A DNA stretch of 64,000 bases from Profundibacterium mesophilum KAUST100406-0324 (GTDB taxonomy: Bacteria > Pseudomonadota > Alphaproteobacteria > Rhodobacterales > Rhodobacteraceae), in contig NZ_APKE01000027.1 of the NCBI RefSeq assembly GCF_009835145.1, positions 1-64,000 of the forward strand. The letters are read 5' to 3'. Both the position numbers and the translations under genes were made by a program. The notes below the pieces were generated by a model. It was given only the letters and a program-made list of their open reading frames with translations. It did not search any database and was not told where the DNA came from. Positions within the stretch are counted from its first letter, which is position 1. The number at the start of each line of letters is the position of its first letter. This document shows positions 15,419 to 25,205 of this stretch, piece after piece.

Positions 15419-18400
15419 ACGCCATCATCGACGCTGCCTTCTCGCGCAGCCGCGTGGCGATGATCGCCCTCGTGATGATCCTCCTCGTCGGGGCCTTCGC
15501 CTATATCTCCATCCCGAAGGAAAGCTCGCCGGAGATCCCGATCCCGACGATGTATGTCTCGACCGGCTTCGAGGGCATCTCGCCGGAGGATGCCGAACGG
15601 CTCCTCGTCGAGCCGCTCGAGACGGAGCTGGCCTCCCTGACCGGGATCAAGCGGATGGATGGCAGCGCGAGCGAGGGCCATGGCAGCGTGGTGCTCGAGT
15701 TCGAGCCGGGCTTCGACGCCGAGGAGGCGCTGGGCAAGGTGCGCGAGGCGGTGGACCGGGCCAAGCCCGAGCTGCCCGAGGACGCCTATGATCCGGTGGT
15801 CACCGAGATCAACACCGCGCTTTTCCCGATCCTGACGGCGATCCTGTCCGGGCCGGTGCCCGAGCGGACGCTGAACCGCATCTCCGAGGAGCTGCAGGAG
15901 CGGATCGAGGGGCTTCCCGGCGTACTCGAGGTCGATATCGGCGGCAAGCGCACCGAGCTGGTCGAGGTATTGATCGATCCCACCGTCTTCGAGACCTACG
16001 ACATCTCCTTCGAAGAGCTGATCGGGCAGATCAACCGCAACAACCGCCTCGTCGCGGCAGGTGCGATCGAGAATGCCGCCGGGCGCATCGTGCTCAAGGT
16101 GCCAGGACTGATCGAGGATATCGGCGATGTCATGGCGCTGCCGATGAAGGTGCGCGGGAACACGGTCGTCACGTTCGGGGATATCGCGGCGGTGCGGCGG
16201 ACGTTCCAGGATCCCACCGGGTTCGCGCGGATTGACGGGCAGCCGGCCCTGGCGCTCGAGATCAAGAAGCGCTCCGGTGCCAACATCATCGACACCGTCG
16301 CCGACGTTAAGGCGGTGATCGACGAGACCTCCGCCGATTGGCCCGACAGTGTCACGGTCAACTACATGCAGGACGAGAGCGAGCAGGTGAAATCCATGCT
16401 CAGCGACCTGGAAGCGAACGTGATCGCCGCCGTGATACTGGTGATGATCGTGATCGTCTGGGCGCTGGGCCTGCGCTCGGCCTTCCTGGTCGGTCTCGCC
16501 ATCCCGGGTGCCTTCCTCGCCGGTGTCGCCGCGCTCTACTTCATGGGCTTCACCATGAACATCATCGTGCTCTTCGCGCTGATCCTCGTGGTGGGGATGT
16601 TGGTCGACGGTGCGATCGTGACCACCGAGCTTGCCGACCGGCAGCTTCAGGAGGGCGCGAGCCCGCGCCAGGCCTATTCCTTCGCGGCCAAGCGGATGGC
16701 GTGGCCGATCATCTCCTCGACGGCGACGACCCTGTCCGTGTTCTTTCCGCTGCTCTTCTGGCAGGGCACCACCGGCGAGTTCATGAAATTCCTCCCGATC
16801 ACGGTGATCCTGACGCTTAGCGCCTCCCTTTTCATGGCACTGATCTTCATCCCCGTCGTGGGCGGCCTGATCGGCAAGCGCCCGCCGCAATCGGCGGCCG
16901 ACAAGGCAACGCTGCACGCCGCCGAGCGCGGCGATCCGCGGCGCCTGGGCGGCATGACGGGCCGGTATGTGCGGGTGTTGCAATGGGCGATCCTGCGCCC
17001 TGCCGCGACATTGATGCTGTCGGTTGCGCTGTTGTTCGGCGCGTTCGGCGCCTATGCGCAGTTCGGGACAGGGATCAGCTTCTTCCCCTCGATCGAACCC
17101 GACTTCATGTCCGTCCAGGTGCGGGCCCGCGACAATTTCTCGATTTTCGAGAAGGACGCGCTGGTGCGCGATGTCGAGCGCCGGCTCTACGATTACGAGG
17201 AGGTGGCTTCGGTCTACGCGCGCACCGGGGGAAGCGACCGGAGCGACGAGGAAGTCATCGGGACGATCCAGCTCGAGCTGACCGAATGGGACACCCGGCG
17301 GACGGCCGCGATGATCGGGGAGGACATCCGCGAGGAAATGAGCGCGATCGCCGGGATCGATGTGCAGGTGCAGACCGCCGCCGCCGGACCCTCCGCCGGC
17401 AAGCCGGTCTCGTTGAGAATCAAGGCGCGCGATCCGGCCAACCAGCTCGCCGCCGTCGCGGCCGTCCGTGCGCAGATGGAGCGGATCGGCGGCTTTACCG
17501 ACGTGACCGACACGCGGCCGCTTCCCGGCGTGGAATGGCGCATCTCGGTGAACCGCTCGGAGGCGGCTCGGTTCGGCGCCGATATCAGCCTGCTGGGCCA
17601 GGCGGTGCAGCTTCTGACGCAGGGGATCACGGTCGCCGATTACCGCCCCGACGACGCCGACGGACCCGTGGACATCCGCGTGCGCTTCCCCTCCGGCGAA
17701 CGGACGCTCGAGGCCCTGCAGTCGCTGCGCGTGCCGACCAGTGCCGGCCTGGTGCCGATAACCAACTTCGTCACCTTCGAGCCGAGCCCGCGCACCGGCA
17801 CGATCAGCCGCGTCGATCAGCGGCGCGTGATCTCGATCGAGGCCAACGTCGCACCGGGGCTACTGGTCAACGACCAGATCACCGCCCTGCGCACCGCGCT
17901 TGAGCAGATGGAGTTCCCCGCTGGAACGGAATGGTCTTTTGCCGGCGAGGCGCAGGATCAGGCCGACGCGATGACCTTCCTCATCGGCGCCTTCATCACC
18001 GCGATCTTCCTGATGTTCGCGATCCTTGTGGCGCAGTTCAACAGCTTCTACCAGGCTTTCGTGGTGATGTCGGCGATCATCTTCTCGATCGCGGGGGTGC
18101 TGCTGGGATTGCTGGTCACAGGGCGGCCCTTCGGTGTCGTGATGGGCGGGATCGGCGTGATCGCCCTGGCGGGAATCGTGGTGAACAACAACATCGTCCT
18201 GATCGACACCTACAACGACTTCCGCAAGGAGGGGGTGGACCCGCTCGAGGCGGCCTTGCGAACGGGCGCACAGCGTCTGCGACCGGTTGTGCTGACCTCG
18301 ATCACCACCGCGCTCGGCCTCATGCCGATGGTCATCGGGATCAACATCGACTTCTTCACCCGTGACATCGTCTACGGCGCGCCCTCGACCCAGTGGTGGA

Positions 18401-18591
18401 CGGAGCTGTCGAGCGCGATTGCCGGGGGGCTGGTGATCGCCACCATCCTCACGCTGGTCGTCACGCCCGCGATGCTGATGCTGGGTGCGAACCGCGAGAC
18501 GCGGAAGGCCGCCCGGGCACGGGCCAAGGCGCAAAAACGCGCGGCGAAAAAGCAAAAGCGGCTCGGGGCGCAGGACGGCGCCGCGGTCTGA
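15415..18591 (+). CDS. RND efflux pump permease (HAE1/AcrB-like), 1058 aa
   Basis: Proton-driven inner-membrane exporter of the resistance-nodulation-division superfamily. The first transmembrane helix comes right at the N-terminus (VAMIALVMILLVGAFAYISIP). A first large periplasmic loop, transmembrane segments 2-6 with GMLVDGAIVTTE (acidic relay region of TM4), a second loop, and the repeat half with GGIGVIALAGIVVNNNIVLIDTYND complete the fold. The length is that of AcrB-type pumps. The C-terminal tail is very basic (Lys/Arg/Ala). It overlaps the adaptor gene by ATGA, so the two are translationally coupled under the GbsR-type regulator. The substrate is unknown; a drug, solvent or lipid exporter is plausible. 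Confidence 0.93.
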   Translation: MNAIIDAAFSRSRVAMIALVMILLVGAFAYISIPKESSPEIPIPTMYVSTGFEGISPEDAERLLVEPLETELASLTGIKRMDGSASEGHGSVVLEFEPGFDAEEALGKVREAVDRAKPELPEDAYDPVVTEINTALFPILTAILSGPVPERTLNRISEELQERIEGLPGVLEVDIGGKRTELVEVLIDPTVFETYDISFEELIGQINRNNRLVAAGAIENAAGRIVLKVPGLIEDIGDVMALPMKVRGNTVVTFGDIAAVRRTFQDPTGFARIDGQPALALEIKKRSGANIIDTVADVKAVIDETSADWPDSVTVNYMQDESEQVKSMLSDLEANVIAAVILVMIVIVWALGLRSAFLVGLAIPGAFLAGVAALYFMGFTMNIIVLFALILVVGMLVDGAIVTTELADRQLQEGASPRQAYSFAAKRMAWPIISSTATTLSVFFPLLFWQGTTGEFMKFLPITVILTLSASLFMALIFIPVVGGLIGKRPPQSAADKATLHAAERGDPRRLGGMTGRYVRVLQWAILRPAATLMLSVALLFGAFGAYAQFGTGISFFPSIEPDFMSVQVRARDNFSIFEKDALVRDVERRLYDYEEVASVYARTGGSDRSDEEVIGTIQLELTEWDTRRTAAMIGEDIREEMSAIAGIDVQVQTAAAGPSAGKPVSLRIKARDPANQLAAVAAVRAQMERIGGFTDVTDTRPLPGVEWRISVNRSEAARFGADISLLGQAVQLLTQGITVADYRPDDADGPVDIRVRFPSGERTLEALQSLRVPTSAGLVPITNFVTFEPSPRTGTISRVDQRRVISIEANVAPGLLVNDQITALRTALEQMEFPAGTEWSFAGEAQDQADAMTFLIGAFITAIFLMFAILVAQFNSFYQAFVVMSAIIFSIAGVLLGLLVTGRPFGVVMGGIGVIALAGIVVNNNIVLIDTYNDFRKEGVDPLEAALRTGAQRLRPVVLTSITTALGLMPMVIGINIDFFTRDIVYGAPSTQWWTELSSAIAGGLVIATILTLVVTPAMLMLGANRETRKAARARAKAQKRAAKKQKRLGAQDGAAV

Positions 18592-18613
18592 GCGGCCCCG
18601 GCGCGATACGGAT

Positions 18614-18644
18614 GCCCCCCGAAGGCGCGCCGCGCGCCGGGGGC
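18614..18644 (+). terminator. GC-rich hairpin after the RND operon
   Basis: gccccc (18614-18619) pairs with gggggc (18639-18644) around further pairing cg-rich sequence, about 20 bases after the pump stop codon. There is no T run. A second tight hairpin, ggggcggg-ttt-cccgcccc (18707-18725), lies just before the next gene. Confidence 0.45.
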
Positions 18645-18762
18645 AGCCGCGGGCGGGCAGGGGACTTGCCAGTGCGAAACCGCCCGATATAGTCGAACGC
18701 GACGCGGGGGCGGGTTTCCCGCCCCGACGCGACATGCAAGCGGACGGGGCGGGGAAGAGTGA

Positions 18763-19362
18763 ATGACGCGCAGCGACGGGCAGACCAATTTCCGGAAAAG
18801 TTTCGTCCGGCAACCGAGCAACCTCAGGCATCATCCGGCCCTGGTGCTCAATGCCGATTACCGGCCCCTCTCATACTACCCGCTGTCGCTCTGGCCCTGG
18901 CAGGAGGCGATCAAGGCCGTCTGTCTCGACCGGGTGCAGATCGTCGCGGAATACGACCGGACGGTGAGCTCGCCGACAACCCGTATCCGCATTCCCTCCG
19001 TCGTGGTCCTGCGCGATTTCGTGAAGCCGCAGAAACGCGTGGCCTTCACGCGGTTCAACCTTTTCCTGAGGGACGAGTTCTGCTGCCAGTATTGCGGCGC
19101 GACGGGGGAGCTTACATTCGACCATGTCGTGCCGCGCTCGAAGGGCGGGGTGACGAGTTGGGAGAACGTGGTCGCGGCCTGCTCGCCCTGCAACCTTGCG
19201 AAGGGCGCGCGCAGCCTGCGCCAGACTGGCATGACGCTGCGCAAGCCCCCGCGCCGCCCCGGCGCGGAGGAGCTCAAGAATGTCGGGCGGCGTTTCGCGC
19301 CCAATCACCTGCACGAGACATGGGTGGATTTTCTCTACTGGGGGGCGGAGCTGGAAGCCTGA
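18763..19362 (+). CDS. HNH endonuclease family protein, 199 aa
   Basis: A conserved-type HNH nuclease fold. The zinc-binding pair CQYCG (about 107-111) is followed by LTFDHVVPRSKGGVTSWENVVAACSPCNLAKG, which has the active DH motif, the Asn of HNH and the second CxxC. The N-terminal LVLNADYRPLSYYPLSLWPWQEAIKAV is typical of the stand-alone bacterial group rather than of restriction enzymes or homing endonucleases. No methylase is nearby, so it is unlikely to be a restriction system. A DNA repair or housekeeping role is inferred only from how widely such proteins occur. The gene converges with the radical SAM gene, 7 bp apart. Confidence 0.88.
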   Translation: MTRSDGQTNFRKSFVRQPSNLRHHPALVLNADYRPLSYYPLSLWPWQEAIKAVCLDRVQIVAEYDRTVSSPTTRIRIPSVVVLRDFVKPQKRVAFTRFNLFLRDEFCCQYCGATGELTFDHVVPRSKGGVTSWENVVAACSPCNLAKGARSLRQTGMTLRKPPRRPGAEELKNVGRRFAPNHLHETWVDFLYWGAELEA

Positions 19363-19369
19363 GACCCGG

Positions 19370-20320
19370 TCAGGCCGAGCAGCTCGCCCCGCCAAGCACG
19401 CAGAACTTCGCGCAATGGGGATGGTTGAGCTGCACCGTGCCCTCGGCCTCCGCGAGGCTGTGGCCAAGCTCGAATTCGCGCGCGTAGGGCAGCAATGTGC
19501 AGGCCAGAACGCTCGCCTTCTCGCTGCCCTTCCGGCGCACCACCATGCGCGAGGAGGCGCACATCACAGCGTCCGGCGAAGTGCCCAGGATCGACCAGCA
19601 ATCGGTGGTGATCTCGGGAACGTCCACGCTTTCATCCATCTCCGGGAAAAGGACGGTCTGTCCCGGATCATGGGCATCGATGGCATAGCCACGCGCTTCG
19701 AAAAGAGCGGCGTATCCGGCGCGGCTTTGCGCATCGCTGTCGCCGAAGGCGCTGCGTCCGGCGACGGCCATGGTGAAGCCGTTGTCGCGCAGCCAGTCCA
19801 TGCCGGCCAGCGTCAGGTCATAGCTCCCCGTGCCGCGCTCGGCATCGTGCAGGGCGCGCGAGTGGTGATCGAGCGAGATACGGAAGGTCAGTTTCTCGCC
19901 ATGCTCGGCCTTCAGCTCCAGCAGCGCCTCGCGCACCCGCTTGCGCATCATCGGGCGCATCGCGTTGGTGAGGATCAGAACCTCGTATCCCGCCGCGAGC
20001 GCATCGCGGCTCATCTCGATGATCTGGGGATTCATGAAGGGCTCGCCGCCGGTGAAGGCGATCTCGGTCAGGCCCCATGCGCGTTCCTCGGCTTGCGCGA
20101 GATAGTCGCGCACCTCGGCGGCCGTGATGTAGACGAGCGCGTCGTTGCTGGGCGAGCTTTCGATGTAGCAGTTGACGCAGGCGATGTTGCACAGGGTGCC
20201 GGTGTTGAACCAGAGCGTGCGCGGCTGGCGCAGCGTGACGCCGGCACGCCGTTCGCCCTTCGCGGTCACGAATGGGTCCGAGAACTTCTCTTCCGGGGCC
20301 TGCGTGCGTTCGTCCTTCAC
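19370..20320 (-). CDS. Radical SAM protein with extra C-terminal cysteines, 316 aa
   Basis: A radical SAM enzyme. The CNIACVNCY motif (C-x3-C-x2-C, near residues 43-50) binds the catalytic 4Fe-4S cluster, and ITAAEVRDYL...EIAFTGGEPFMNP carries the GGE motif that contacts SAM. The C-terminal half has further cysteines (DCWSIL, VMCASS, LACTLL, HCAKFCVLGGASC) that could hold one or two auxiliary clusters, as in SPASM-type enzymes. The substrate is unknown. A GTG at 20320 with GAGGAG upstream is the better start; the frame runs to 20374. It is divergent from zwf and convergent with the HNH gene. Confidence 0.85.
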   Translation of the reverse strand: MKDERTQAPEEKFSDPFVTAKGERRAGVTLRQPRTLWFNTGTLCNIACVNCYIESSPSNDALVYITAAEVRDYLAQAEERAWGLTEIAFTGGEPFMNPQIIEMSRDALAAGYEVLILTNAMRPMMRKRVREALLELKAEHGEKLTFRISLDHHSRALHDAERGTGSYDLTLAGMDWLRDNGFTMAVAGRSAFGDSDAQSRAGYAALFEARGYAIDAHDPGQTVLFPEMDESVDVPEITTDCWSILGTSPDAVMCASSRMVVRRKGSEKASVLACTLLPYAREFELGHSLAEAEGTVQLNHPHCAKFCVLGGASCSA

Positions 20321-20467
20321 TTCGGGTCTCCTCGCATTGCGTCCACCCCGCCCTATAACACGACGTTCCCGCACGGGAATGTCATGCGTGACGCCCGCAC
20401 GCGGTTGTGAAGGTCACGCTGTGCGCTAGACTTTCCGGCGGGTCCGGTCTAAGAGCGGATCGTGCGA

Positions 20468-20481
20468 GGTTAGCGCTAACC
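20468..20481. promoter_or_regulatory. Perfect 14-bp palindrome upstream of zwf, LacI-type operator candidate
   Basis: GGTTAGCGCTAACC lies 87 bp before the zwf start. A perfect dyad with a central CG and TTA/TAA arms is the form bound by LacI-family sugar-metabolism regulators. The regulator gene is not in the window. Confidence 0.6.
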
Positions 20482-20567
20482 CAAGGGGGTTGGCCATGAC
20501 GGCGCCGCGGTGCGGCAAGGGAATCTGGATGGCGCCGCGGTGCCATGCCGAGCTTGAGGAGAAGGCC

Positions 20568-22022
20568 ATGGTTTCGCGTGTTATCCCGGTCGATACGTTC
20601 GACCTCGTGATCTTCGGCGGAACGGGCGATCTCGCCCGCCGCAAGATTCTCCCCGGCCTCTACAGGCGGTTCCAGGCGGGACAGATGCCTGAAGGGGCCC
20701 GGATCATCGGCGCCGCGCGCTCCGAGATGGATGCCGAGGGCTACAGGGCGATGATCCGCGAGGCGATCGAGGAATTCGTCCCCGAGGAAAAGCGCGTCAA
20801 CGCACCGCTCGACGGCTTTCTCGCGCAGCTCGACTACGTCGCCATCGACGCGACCGGGACCGGCGGGTGGGACAGGCTTGCGGAGATGATGCGCGCCGAT
20901 GTCGTGCGCGCCTTCTACTTCTCGGTTGGCCCGGCGCTCTTCGGCGCGCTCGCCGAGCGCCTCCACGACCATGGCATCGCCAACGAGCAGAGCCGTATCG
21001 TCGTCGAAAAGCCCTTCGGCCGAGACCTCGAGAGCGCCGGGAAGCTCAACCGGACACTGGCGCAGCATTTCGACGAGACGCAGATCTACAGGATCGATCA
21101 CTACCTGGGCAAGGAAACGGTCCAGAACCTGATGGCGGTCCGCTTCGGCAACGTCCTTTTCGAGCCGCTCTGGAACAGCCAGTATGTCGATCACATCCAG
21201 ATCACCGTGGCCGAGACGGTGGGCATCGGGGGTCGCGGAAGCTACTACGACAAGTCCGGCGCGATGCGTGACATGGTGCAAAATCACCTGATGCAGCTCT
21301 TGTGCCTGATCGCGATGGAACCGCCGAGCCGGTTCGAGCCTGATTCGGTGCGCGACGAGAAGCTCAAGGTGATCCGGGCGCTCGATCCCGTCAGGCCGGA
21401 CGACATCGTGCGCGGCCAATATGCCGCCTCCGGCGATACCGGCTCCTATCGCGACGATGCCGACAATCCCGACAGCCGGACCGAGAGCTTCATCGCACTC
21501 AAGGTGAACGTGTCGAACTGGCGCTGGGCGGGCACGCCTTTCTATCTGCGCACGGGCAAGCGGCTCAAGGCCCGGGCCTCTGAGATCGCCGTGGTGTTCA
21601 AGGATGCCCCCCATTCCATCTTCGGCGAGGAGGCCGGGCGCCACCGCAACATCCTGTCGATCCGGCTTCAGCCGAACGAGGGAATGACCCTCGGCGTGAC
21701 GATCAAGGAGCCGGGCCCGGGGGGGATGCGCCTCATCGACGTGCCGCTCGACATGACCTTCGCCGATGCGCTCGGCCCCGAGGGAGAGGATGTGCCCGAC
21801 GCCTATGAGCGGCTGATCATGGACGTGATCCGCGGCAATCAGACCCTTTTCATGCGCGGCGACGAGGTGGAGGCGGCCTGGGCCTGGACCGATCCGATGA
21901 TCGAGGCCTGGGAGGAGGACGGACGGCGCCCGTGTTCCTACGAGCCCGGCAGCACCGGGCCCGAGGAGGCGCAGATCCTCATGCACCGGGCGGGACGCCG
22001 CTGGCGCGAGATCAAGACCTGA
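20568..22022 (+). CDS. zwf: Glucose-6-phosphate 1-dehydrogenase
   Basis: Oxidises glucose 6-phosphate to 6-phosphogluconolactone with NAD(P)+, the entry to the Entner-Doudoroff and oxidative pentose pathways. Visible are the nucleotide-binding start VIFGGTGDLARRKILPGL, VVEKPFGRDLESA, and the active-site signature RIDHYLGKETVQNLMAVRFGN with the catalytic His and substrate Lys. FYLRTGKRL follows. ATG 20568 (MVSRVIPVD) is chosen for the GAGGAGAA site just before it; the frame extends upstream to 20490 without homology. It is the first gene of zwf-pgl-pgi, with a LacI-type palindrome upstream. 484 aa is a normal length. Confidence 0.97.
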   Translation: MVSRVIPVDTFDLVIFGGTGDLARRKILPGLYRRFQAGQMPEGARIIGAARSEMDAEGYRAMIREAIEEFVPEEKRVNAPLDGFLAQLDYVAIDATGTGGWDRLAEMMRADVVRAFYFSVGPALFGALAERLHDHGIANEQSRIVVEKPFGRDLESAGKLNRTLAQHFDETQIYRIDHYLGKETVQNLMAVRFGNVLFEPLWNSQYVDHIQITVAETVGIGGRGSYYDKSGAMRDMVQNHLMQLLCLIAMEPPSRFEPDSVRDEKLKVIRALDPVRPDDIVRGQYAASGDTGSYRDDADNPDSRTESFIALKVNVSNWRWAGTPFYLRTGKRLKARASEIAVVFKDAPHSIFGEEAGRHRNILSIRLQPNEGMTLGVTIKEPGPGGMRLIDVPLDMTFADALGPEGEDVPDAYERLIMDVIRGNQTLFMRGDEVEAAWAWTDPMIEAWEEDGRRPCSYEPGSTGPEEAQILMHRAGRRWREIKT

Positions 22023-22159
22023 GCGCCGGGGCTGTCATCGTCGCGCCGATCACCTAGACTTGCCGCGACGCGCGGACGCAGCTTGCGTCCGGCCGTACCG
22101 CCGATGCCAGGGGCCTCGCCCCGCATCCGATCCCGTTTCGAACCGACAGAGGCTCCCGA

Positions 22160-22834
22160 ATGGACCTGATCGAATATCCAGATGCCGAGATGATGATGAT
22201 GGATCTCGCCGACACGCTCGCCGGTGAGATCTCGACCTGCCTGACGAGCCATGACTGGGCATCGCTGGCGGTTCCCGGCGGCACGACGCCGGGGCCGATC
22301 TTCGACACGCTGAGCGGAGCGCGGCTGCAATGGGACCGCGTGCACGTGATGCTCACCGACGAGCGCTGGGTGCCCGAGACATCGGAGCGGTCGAACACGC
22401 GCCTGTTGCGCGCGCGGCTGCTGCGTGACCGGGCGGCCGCGGCGCGCCTCGTGCCCCTCTACGCGCCGGCACCGACCCCCGAGGAGGCGATCGAGACCCT
22501 GATCGAGGGCGTGCGTCCTGAGCTGCCGATCTCGATCCTGCTGCTTGGCATGGGGGCGGACATGCATACGGCCTCGCTCTTTCCGGGGGCCGACCGCCTC
22601 GTGCAGGCCTTGTCGGACGACGCGCCTCCCCTGATGGCGATGCGGGCGGAGGGCGCGCCCGAGCCGCGTATCACGCTGACCGCGCCGGCGCTGCGCTCCG
22701 CGCTCTCGACGCATGTGGTCATCATCGGGCCCGAGAAGAGGGCCGCGCTCGAACGGGCGCAGCGGCTGACCGCCGAGGAGGCGCCGATCATGACCGTCCT
22801 GCGGGACGCAACAGTTCACTGGGCCGAAGGATGA
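22160..22834 (+). CDS. pgl: 6-phosphogluconolactonase (DevB type)
   Basis: Hydrolyses 6-phosphogluconolactone, the product of Zwf. Family motifs: [14 protein letters not shown] (phosphate loop), [20 protein letters not shown], and [18 protein letters not shown], which contains the catalytic His. 224 aa matches the family. It lies 137 bp after zwf, and its stop precedes pgi with overlap or near-overlap, so the three genes form one functional operon. Confidence 0.95.
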   Translation: MDLIEYPDAEMMMMDLADTLAGEISTCLTSHDWASLAVPGGTTPGPIFDTLSGARLQWDRVHVMLTDERWVPETSERSNTRLLRARLLRDRAAAARLVPLYAPAPTPEEAIETLIEGVRPELPISILLLGMGADMHTASLFPGADRLVQALSDDAPPLMAMRAEGAPEPRITLTAPALRSALSTHVVIIGPEKRAALERAQRLTAEEAPIMTVLRDATVHWAEG

Positions 22835-22857
22835 CGATGATGGACGGAGGCGACGGG

Positions 22858-24474
22858 ATGCGCTGGGACGATCTGAGGGCGCGGGCCGAGGCGGTCCGGA
22901 GCCGGCATATCTTCGAATTGATGGATGACGAGCGCGCCGGGCAATTCTCGGTCGCGGCGGGCGATCTGCTCTTTGACTACTCGAAGACCAACCTCGATGA
23001 GCAGACCCGCGCCCTGCTGGTTTCCTTCTGCGATGCGATGGACTTGCCGGCCAAGCGCGAGGCGATGTTCTCGGGCGCGCCGATTAACGAGACCGAGGGG
23101 CGGGCCGTGCTCCATACCGCCCTGCGCAACCTGCGCGCCGCGCCGGTGACGGTGGATGGCAGGGACGTGATGCCCGATGTCCTGGGCACGCTCGAGCGGA
23201 TGGAGGGCTTCGCCGCCTCGGTCCGCGACGGCAGCTTCACGGGGGCGGGCGGGGCGATCACCGACGTGGTCAATATCGGCATCGGCGGCTCCGATCTCGG
23301 CCCGGCCATGGCGGCGCGGGCGCTCTCGCCCTATCACGACGGACCGCGCTGTCATTTCGTGAGCAATGTCGACGGTGCCGACATCGCCGATACCCTGCGC
23401 CGGCTCGATCCGGCGACGACGCTCGTGATCGTCGCCTCCAAGACCTTCACCACGATCGAGACGATGACCAATGCCGAGACCGCCCGGCAATGGATGTCCC
23501 GCCAGATAACCGATCCGGCGGCGCAATTTGCCGCGCTGAGCAGCGCCGCCGAGCGGACCGAGGCATTCGGGATCAGCCCGGACCGTGTCTTCGGCTTCGC
23601 GGACTGGGTTGGCGGGCGCTACTCGATGTGGGGGCCGATCGGGCTGTCGCTGATGATCGCGATCGGACCGAAGGCGTTTCGCGCCTTCCTGTCGGGCGCG
23701 GAGGCGATGGACATCCATTTCCGCGCGGCAGAGCCTCTCGAGAACATGCCCGTCATGCTGGCACTGACGGGGCTGTGGCACAACCAGGGCTGCGGCTATG
23801 CCACCCGCGCGGTTCTTCCCTACGAGCAGCGGCTTGCCCGGCTTCCCGCCTACCTTCAACAGCTCGAGATGGAGAGCAACGGCAAGGGCGTGTCGATGGA
23901 TGGCGCCTCGCTCGACATTCAGAGCGGACCGATTGTCTGGGGCGAGCCCGGAACCAACGGCCAGCACGCCTTCTATCAGCTCATCCACCAGGGGACGCAT
24001 GTCGTCCCATGCGAGTTCATGATCGGCGCGCAGGGGCACGAGCCCGAGCTGGCGCATCAGCATACATTGCTTGCCGCGAATTGCCTCGCGCAGTCGGAGG
24101 CGCTTTTGAAGGGCCGCAGCTTCGGTGAGGCCATGAAGCTGATGGAGGGCAAGTTCGAGGGTGCGGAGCTCGAACGCCAGGCGCGGCACCGGGTCTTTCC
24201 GGGTAACCGGCCCTCGACCACGCTCGCCTATCCGAAGCTTACCCCCTTCGTGCTCGGGCAGATCGTGGCGCTCTACGAGCACCGTGTCTTCGTCGAGGGA
24301 GTGCTGCTCGGGATCAATTCGTTCGATCAATGGGGCGTGGAACTGGGCAAGGAGCTTGCGAAGGCCGTCGAGCCGATCCTCGCGGGCGACGAGCCTGCAG
24401 ACGGCAAGGATGGCTCCACGCGGGCGCTCGTCGCCTACCTGCGCGGCAACGGGATCGGCGAGGGCACGGACTAG
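22858..24474 (+). CDS. pgi: Glucose-6-phosphate isomerase
   Basis: Interconverts glucose 6-phosphate and fructose 6-phosphate. Motifs: [33 protein letters not shown] (phosphate site), [14 protein letters not shown] (PGI signature 1 region), [11 protein letters not shown] with the catalytic Glu, and [18 protein letters not shown] with the His. ATG 22858 is favoured by GGAGG 7 bases upstream and by the typical MxWDxL start. An upstream ATG at 22831 would overlap the pgl stop by four bases. Length about 538 aa is normal. The stop codon overlaps the stop of the opposite HAD gene within CTAG. Confidence 0.96.
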   Translation: MRWDDLRARAEAVRSRHIFELMDDERAGQFSVAAGDLLFDYSKTNLDEQTRALLVSFCDAMDLPAKREAMFSGAPINETEGRAVLHTALRNLRAAPVTVDGRDVMPDVLGTLERMEGFAASVRDGSFTGAGGAITDVVNIGIGGSDLGPAMAARALSPYHDGPRCHFVSNVDGADIADTLRRLDPATTLVIVASKTFTTIETMTNAETARQWMSRQITDPAAQFAALSSAAERTEAFGISPDRVFGFADWVGGRYSMWGPIGLSLMIAIGPKAFRAFLSGAEAMDIHFRAAEPLENMPVMLALTGLWHNQGCGYATRAVLPYEQRLARLPAYLQQLEMESNGKGVSMDGASLDIQSGPIVWGEPGTNGQHAFYQLIHQGTHVVPCEFMIGAQGHEPELAHQHTLLAANCLAQSEALLKGRSFGEAMKLMEGKFEGAELERQARHRVFPGNRPSTTLAYPKLTPFVLGQIVALYEHRVFVEGVLLGINSFDQWGVELGKELAKAVEPILAGDEPADGKDGSTRALVAYLRGNGIGEGTD

Positions 24475-25157
24475 CCGTCCGGGCGCAACATCGCCGCAAG
24501 ACTGCGCATGTCATCGGCCACGTGATCCCACGGGCCGGTGGGCGCAAGATCGCTCGTCTGTGCCGGGCCATGCTCGGCCGGGCGGCACAGGTAGGCCGTG
24601 CGCATGCCGCACCGGCGCGCGGCCTCCAGATCGCCATTATGCGCGGCCACGAAGGTGACCTCATTGGGTGCGAAGCCCAGCGCGGCGCAGCTCGCCTCGT
24701 AGACGGAGGGATCGGGCTTGTAGCTCCGCGCGATCTCGGCCCCCAGGATGCAGTCCCATTCGAGCCCGGCATGGCGCGATAACCTGATCATGAGAGCGAT
24801 CGAGGCGTTCGAGCAGGGTGCGATCAGGTGGTGGCACCGCATGGCGCGCAATCCTGCAAGCGTGTCCGGCCAGGGATCGAGACGCTCCCAAGCGCTGGCG
24901 AGATGATCGAGATCATTGCACTCTGCGCCATGTCGCGACAGGACAGCGCGCAGGTTTTCACGGTGCAGCTGGTCCAGCGGCGCGTAGCCGCGCGTTCCGT
25001 CGCGGATGGGTGCCATTGACGGATCGTATCGGGCGCGCCATTCGTCGGCGATCCGCTCGGCATCCAGCAGGGGAAATTCGCGTGCCACCGCGCGCACGAT
25101 CCCGGAGCGCCAATCGACGCAGGTGCCGAAAACGTCGAAAAGGATGGCTTGCGTCAT
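24471..25157 (-). CDS. HAD-superfamily haloacid dehalogenase, type II-like, 228 aa
   Basis: Hydrolase of the L-2-haloacid dehalogenase (type II HAD) group. [15 protein letters not shown] carries the nucleophilic Asp at residue 8, IAPCSNAS is motif II (Ser), and [21 protein letters not shown] holds the motif III Lys with the acidic [17 protein letters not shown] motif IV. A helical cap lies between. Such proteins act on 2-haloalkanoates or on small phosphates or other acids; the natural substrate cannot be fixed here. It converges with pgi and shares the CTAG that forms both stop codons. It stands apart from any degradation genes. Confidence 0.85.
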   Translation of the reverse strand: MTQAILFDVFGTCVDWRSGIVRAVAREFPLLDAERIADEWRARYDPSMAPIRDGTRGYAPLDQLHRENLRAVLSRHGAECNDLDHLASAWERLDPWPDTLAGLRAMRCHHLIAPCSNASIALMIRLSRHAGLEWDCILGAEIARSYKPDPSVYEASCAALGFAPNEVTFVAAHNGDLEAARRCGMRTAYLCRPAEHGPAQTSDLAPTGPWDHVADDMRSLAAMLRPDG

Positions 25158-25205
25158 CGCATGCCATCCCGTTCACGACGATCGGCGGGTATCCCGCCGA
25201 AAATG

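Noticed and set aside
18763-19362. HNH gene as part of a restriction-modification or other defence system
   Set aside because: No methylase or other defence partner is adjacent; neighbours are a radical SAM gene and an RND pump.
24471-25157. HAD protein as part of a haloacid degradation cluster
   Set aside because: No transporter or related degradation genes are adjacent, and HAD type II members often act on other substrates.
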